The notes beneath the pieces were generated by a model, which was not told the DNA's origin, made no database searches, and was given only the letters and a program-made list of their open reading frames with translations. Below are positions 61,530-64,000 of a stretch of DNA of 64,000 nt, piece after piece. Each line of letters starts with the position of its first letter. The first letter of the stretch is position 1. Made by a program: the position numbers and the translations under genes. The stretch spans positions 1 to 64,000 of the forward strand of contig NZ_JABSOD010000006.1 in the NCBI RefSeq assembly GCF_013283795.1, in the 5' to 3' direction. Source of the DNA: Rheinheimera lutimaris. GTDB taxonomy: Bacteria; Pseudomonadota; Gammaproteobacteria; Enterobacterales; Alteromonadaceae.

Positions 61530-62300
61530 TTGCTTAAGCTTTCAGCCGTTTCATTGCAGCTTGGTACACAAACTGTGCTGCATAACATCAGCTTTTCCCA
61601 ACAGCATGACGAGTTTATCGGCATTATCGGGCCTAATGGCGCCGGTAAGAGCTCATTGCTGCGGCTTATTCAGCGTGAATTGGCGCCCGATAGTGGCAAT
61701 ATTATGCTGCGCCAGCGGGCATTAGCACGCTATAGCAACCTGGAGTTGGCAAAAAGCCTGGCCGTGGTCAGCCAAACAGCGCCGCCTTTATTTAGTTTAA
61801 CAGTAGAGCAAGTCGCTACGATGGGCTTATTACCGCATAAAAGCTGGTTTGAGCTGAGTAACAGCCATGATAAGCATCAGGTTGCGTTAGCCCTGCAACA
61901 GGTTGGCTTACTGCATAAGGCATCACAGCTTACGGATACGTTATCCGGCGGAGAATTGCAGCGGTTGTACATCGCCCGCGCCCTGGTCCAGCAACCGGCG
62001 TTGTTATTGCTGGACGAACCCACTAACCATTTGGATGTACAGTATCAGCATCAGATATTGCAGCTGACACGCAGTTTGGCTATTCCGGTACTGGCGTGTT
62101 TGCATGACTTAAATCTTGCTGCAATGTATTGTGACAAAATCTTGTTGCTGAATAAGGGTCGGCAGTGTGCATTTGGTGCGCCTGCTGAAGTGCTGCGACC
62201 CGATATGTTGCAGGAGGTATTTGGTCTGCCGTGTGAAGTGAATATGCAAAGCCGGCTACGAAAGTTGCAAGTTACGTTTATGCCGGAGCCGGTATGTTAA
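61530..62300 (+). CDS. btuD: Cobalamin import ABC ATPase
   Basis: A 256-residue ATPase. Walker A GPNGAGKSS, Q-loop VVSQTAP, signature DTLSGGELQRLYIARALV, Walker B LLLLDEPTNHLD and H-loop CLHDLN. These are the FecE/BtuD-type features of siderophore and B12 importers. The start is taken as TTG 61530, six bases after AGGAG (61519-61523) downstream of the riboswitch. The frame is open back to 61362, but that part is riboswitch RNA. It overlaps btuC by 7 bases. Confidence 0.9.
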   Translation: MLKLSAVSLQLGTQTVLHNISFSQQHDEFIGIIGPNGAGKSSLLRLIQRELAPDSGNIMLRQRALARYSNLELAKSLAVVSQTAPPLFSLTVEQVATMGLLPHKSWFELSNSHDKHQVALALQQVGLLHKASQLTDTLSGGELQRLYIARALVQQPALLLLDEPTNHLDVQYQHQILQLTRSLAIPVLACLHDLNLAAMYCDKILLLNKGRQCAFGAPAEVLRPDMLQEVFGLPCEVNMQSRLRKLQVTFMPEPVC

Positions 62301-63286
62301 AAAAGCATTATGCCCTGGCAATGTTGTTGGCGGTGCTGTTACTGCTGTTTAGTATGCTGTTAAGCCTGAACGTCGGCAGTGCAACGCTTAGTGTCAGTGA
62401 TATTGTTAAAGTATTAAGCGGGCAGGTGCCGCAATCTGCACTGGCAGAAACGATTATCTGGCAAATCCGTTTACCACGTTTGCTTTGTGCTGTGCTTGTT
62501 GGTGCCGGGTTGGCAATCAGCGGCGCTATTTTGCAAAATGCCAGCCGCAATCCACTGGCCGACCCTTATCTTTTTGGTCTAATGGCAGGCGCCGGACTGG
62601 GGGCGACCTTAGTCAGTGTGGTGCTGCCGCCTCAGATGGTAAGTATGGCGTTGGGCGCATTTTGCGGCGCTTTGTTTGCCGTAGCGCTGGTGTTTATGGT
62701 GTGTGCGGGGCAAAACTGGCGCAGGATAGAAATCACCTTACTTGCCGGGGTTGCAGTGTCTTTTATGCTCAGCGCAATCAGCAGCTTTATCTTATATTTT
62801 GCCGAGCCTTTTGCCGCTAACAGGGTGATTTTCTGGTTAATGGGTAGTTTAAGCCCAGTCAATTGGCACAGCGTATTGTTGCTGGCGCCGGTTACGCTTT
62901 TGGTATTGCTGCTGGCGTTGGCTTTGCGCCGGCAACTCGATGCATTATTACTCAGTGACGACAGTGCCCGTACTTTAGGTGTTAATACGCAACGTTTGCG
63001 GCTGGTGTTATTGCTGGCTACGGCGTTGCTTACGGCATGTATTGTTTCACAATGCGGCGGCATTGCTTTTGTCGGGTTAATGATCCCGCATATCGTGCGG
63101 CACTTTTTCGGTGTGACCTCAGTACGCTTATTGCTGGGGTGTGCTGTTGTTGGCGCGTTGTTTATGATCTGGGTAGATAATCTTGCCCGTACTGTGCTGC
63201 CGCAACAGGAAATTCCGCTGGGAGTGATTACGTCGTTGGCCGGCAGTATATTTTTCCTTTTAATTATGCGCCGGCAACGGCTATAG
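62294..63286 (+). CDS. btuC: Cobalamin import ABC permease
   Basis: A 330-residue FecCD/BtuC permease with about ten TM helices. Signatures: WQIRLPRLLCAVLVGAGLAISGAILQNASRNPLADPYLFG, FWLMGSLSPVNW, SDDSARTLGVNTQRLRL and AGGIAFVGLMIPHIVRHFFG-like SQCGGIAFVGLMIPH (the coupling helix to the ATPase). It is translationally coupled to btuD and precedes cobO. The B12 specificity is inferred from riboswitch and neighbours. Confidence 0.94.
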   Translation: MLKKHYALAMLLAVLLLLFSMLLSLNVGSATLSVSDIVKVLSGQVPQSALAETIIWQIRLPRLLCAVLVGAGLAISGAILQNASRNPLADPYLFGLMAGAGLGATLVSVVLPPQMVSMALGAFCGALFAVALVFMVCAGQNWRRIEITLLAGVAVSFMLSAISSFILYFAEPFAANRVIFWLMGSLSPVNWHSVLLLAPVTLLVLLLALALRRQLDALLLSDDSARTLGVNTQRLRLVLLLATALLTACIVSQCGGIAFVGLMIPHIVRHFFGVTSVRLLLGCAVVGALFMIWVDNLARTVLPQQEIPLGVITSLAGSIFFLLIMRRQRL

Positions 63287-63294
63287 CGGTAGTT

Positions 63295-63900
63295 ATGACA
63301 ACAGATGAACAAAAGCAACAGCGTCACAAAGAGCGTCAGCAGCGTTTAAAAACTCAGGTTGATTCGGCAGTCGCTGCGGCAGTGGATGAAAAAGGTTTGC
63401 TGCTGGTGATCACCGGTAACGGTAAAGGTAAGTCGACTTCGGGTTTTGGTACTGTAGCCAGAGCGGTAGGCCATGGTTTACGTGCAGCGGTGGTGCAGTT
63501 TATTAAAGGTGGCTGGGACTGCGGCGAGCGTAATTTACTGCAGCAGCATGGCGTGCAGTTTGCGGTTATGGCCACCGGTTTTACCTGGGATACGCAAGAT
63601 AAAGCCGCAGATATAGCTGCTGCTGAGCTGGTATGGCAGCAGGCTGAGCAATTTCTGGCTGACCCGGCTATCGATCTGGTGTTACTGGATGAACTGACGT
63701 ACATGCTCAGTTACCATTATTTGCCGTTACAGCGTATTGAACAGGCGTTGCTGCAACGGCCGGCGACACAACATGTGGTGATCACCGGCCGCGCTTGTCA
63801 CCGGCGCTTGATTGAGCTGGCGGACACGGTCAGTGAAGTACAAAATGTTAAACATGCGTTTGATAACGGTATTAAGGCACAGAGGGGGATTGATTGGTGA
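63295..63900 (+). CDS. cobO: Cob(I)yrinic acid a,c-diamide/cobalamin adenosyltransferase
   Basis: A 201-residue CobA/BtuR-type enzyme that adenosylates corrinoids using ATP. The P-loop GNGKGKST is at residues 41-48; VVQFIKGGWDCGE, DLVLLDELTYML and HVVITGRACHRRLIELADTVSEV complete the family pattern. It converts imported B12 into the coenzyme form (the ligand of the riboswitch). It overlaps btuF by four bases. Confidence 0.95.
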   Translation: MTTDEQKQQRHKERQQRLKTQVDSAVAAAVDEKGLLLVITGNGKGKSTSGFGTVARAVGHGLRAAVVQFIKGGWDCGERNLLQQHGVQFAVMATGFTWDTQDKAADIAAAELVWQQAEQFLADPAIDLVLLDELTYMLSYHYLPLQRIEQALLQRPATQHVVITGRACHRRLIELADTVSEVQNVKHAFDNGIKAQRGIDW

Positions 63901-64000
63901 GATATGTACCGCTGTGCACGTTGTTACTGTTAGTGCTCTGCTGTTGTAAGGCAGTGCAGGCTGCACCACAGCGTATTGTTGCGCTGGCACCACATATCAC
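63897..64000 (+). CDS. btuF: Cobalamin periplasmic binding protein (partial)
   Basis: GTG 63897 opens a signal peptide MRYVPLCTLLLLVLCCCKAVQA, followed by APQRIVALAPHIT, the characteristic mature N-terminus of BtuF/FecB-like binding proteins (RIV.LAPH.TE). AGAGGGGG precedes the start, and GTGA overlaps the cobO stop. The gene continues beyond the window, so domain completeness cannot be judged. Confidence 0.85.
   Translation, partial: MRYVPLCTLLLLVLCCCKAVQAAPQRIVALAPHI

Noticed and set aside
62632-63327. 231-codon minus-strand open frame opposite btuC
   Set aside because: A shadow of the btuC coding sequence; btuC has full family signatures and the shadow has none.

Overview
The window looks like chromosomal DNA of a marine or aquatic gammaproteobacterium near the Rheinheimera/Alishewanella/Arsukibacterium branch of the Alteromonadales. 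This is inferred from gene content and order: pabB-nudL, a folM/HiPIP neighbourhood, an astC-astA-DUF1338 run, LysR-frmA-fghA, many DUF families typical of that group, and moderate GC. No rRNA, tRNA or CRISPR array was found. Most genes are intact housekeeping or metabolic genes, with small accessory islands between them.

Layout. 1-1.75 kb: an IS3-type element interrupts an IS4-type element, followed by a Phd/YefM-ParE-type toxin-antitoxin pair. 1.9-10.3 kb: aldo/keto reductase, DUF6064 membrane protein, secreted delta-type carbonic anhydrase, murI, a BASS transporter, DUF3592, DUF6172, an RhlE-like helicase with a GNAT remnant behind it, and a DUF4160/DUF2442 pair. 10.3-13.4 kb: a PAP2 phosphatase and a four-gene minus-strand operon of a stand-alone J-domain protein and three unrecognised proteins. 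13.6-24.4 kb: phytase-like propeller, folM, HiPIP, sdaA, a solitary ParD antitoxin, nudL, pabB, class I fumarase, S9 peptidase, MmcQ/YjbR. 24.4-34.3 kb: vapBC, thiolase, DUF1287, two DsbA-fold proteins, LysR, frmA and fghA for formaldehyde detoxification (frmA is flanked by 91-bp inverted repeats), a HIT protein and a lipoprotein 5'-nucleotidase. 34.3-36.2 kb: a candidate membrane-active toxin/effector with an overlapping two-TM putative immunity gene and a frameshifted second copy of it. 36.3-43.5 kb: Lrp regulator, astC-astA, DUF1338, an FG-GAP protein, and a P-II-like/DUF1538 pair. 43.6-50.4 kb: small lipoprotein, TolB-propeller/amidohydrolase, DUF1289, MgtC, a CPA2 antiporter, and a DUF3718 secreted protein behind a cyclic-di-GMP-I riboswitch. 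50.4-64 kb: glpK, DUF1840, a six-gene HlyD/ABC/FtsX exporter operon with its own sigma-54 activator and histidine kinase, DUF3667, and a cobalamin-riboswitch-controlled btuD-btuC-cobO-btuF operon that runs off the window.

Leads most worth following: the c-di-GMP riboswitch controlling an uncharacterised secreted protein; the toxin/immunity-like cassette with a decayed immunity duplicate; the J-domain operon of unknown function; the sigma-54 exporter operon with visible -24/-12 and palindromic upstream sites; and the near-identical inverted repeats around frmA. Calls rest on reading motifs in the sequence and on recalled family features; no database search was run.
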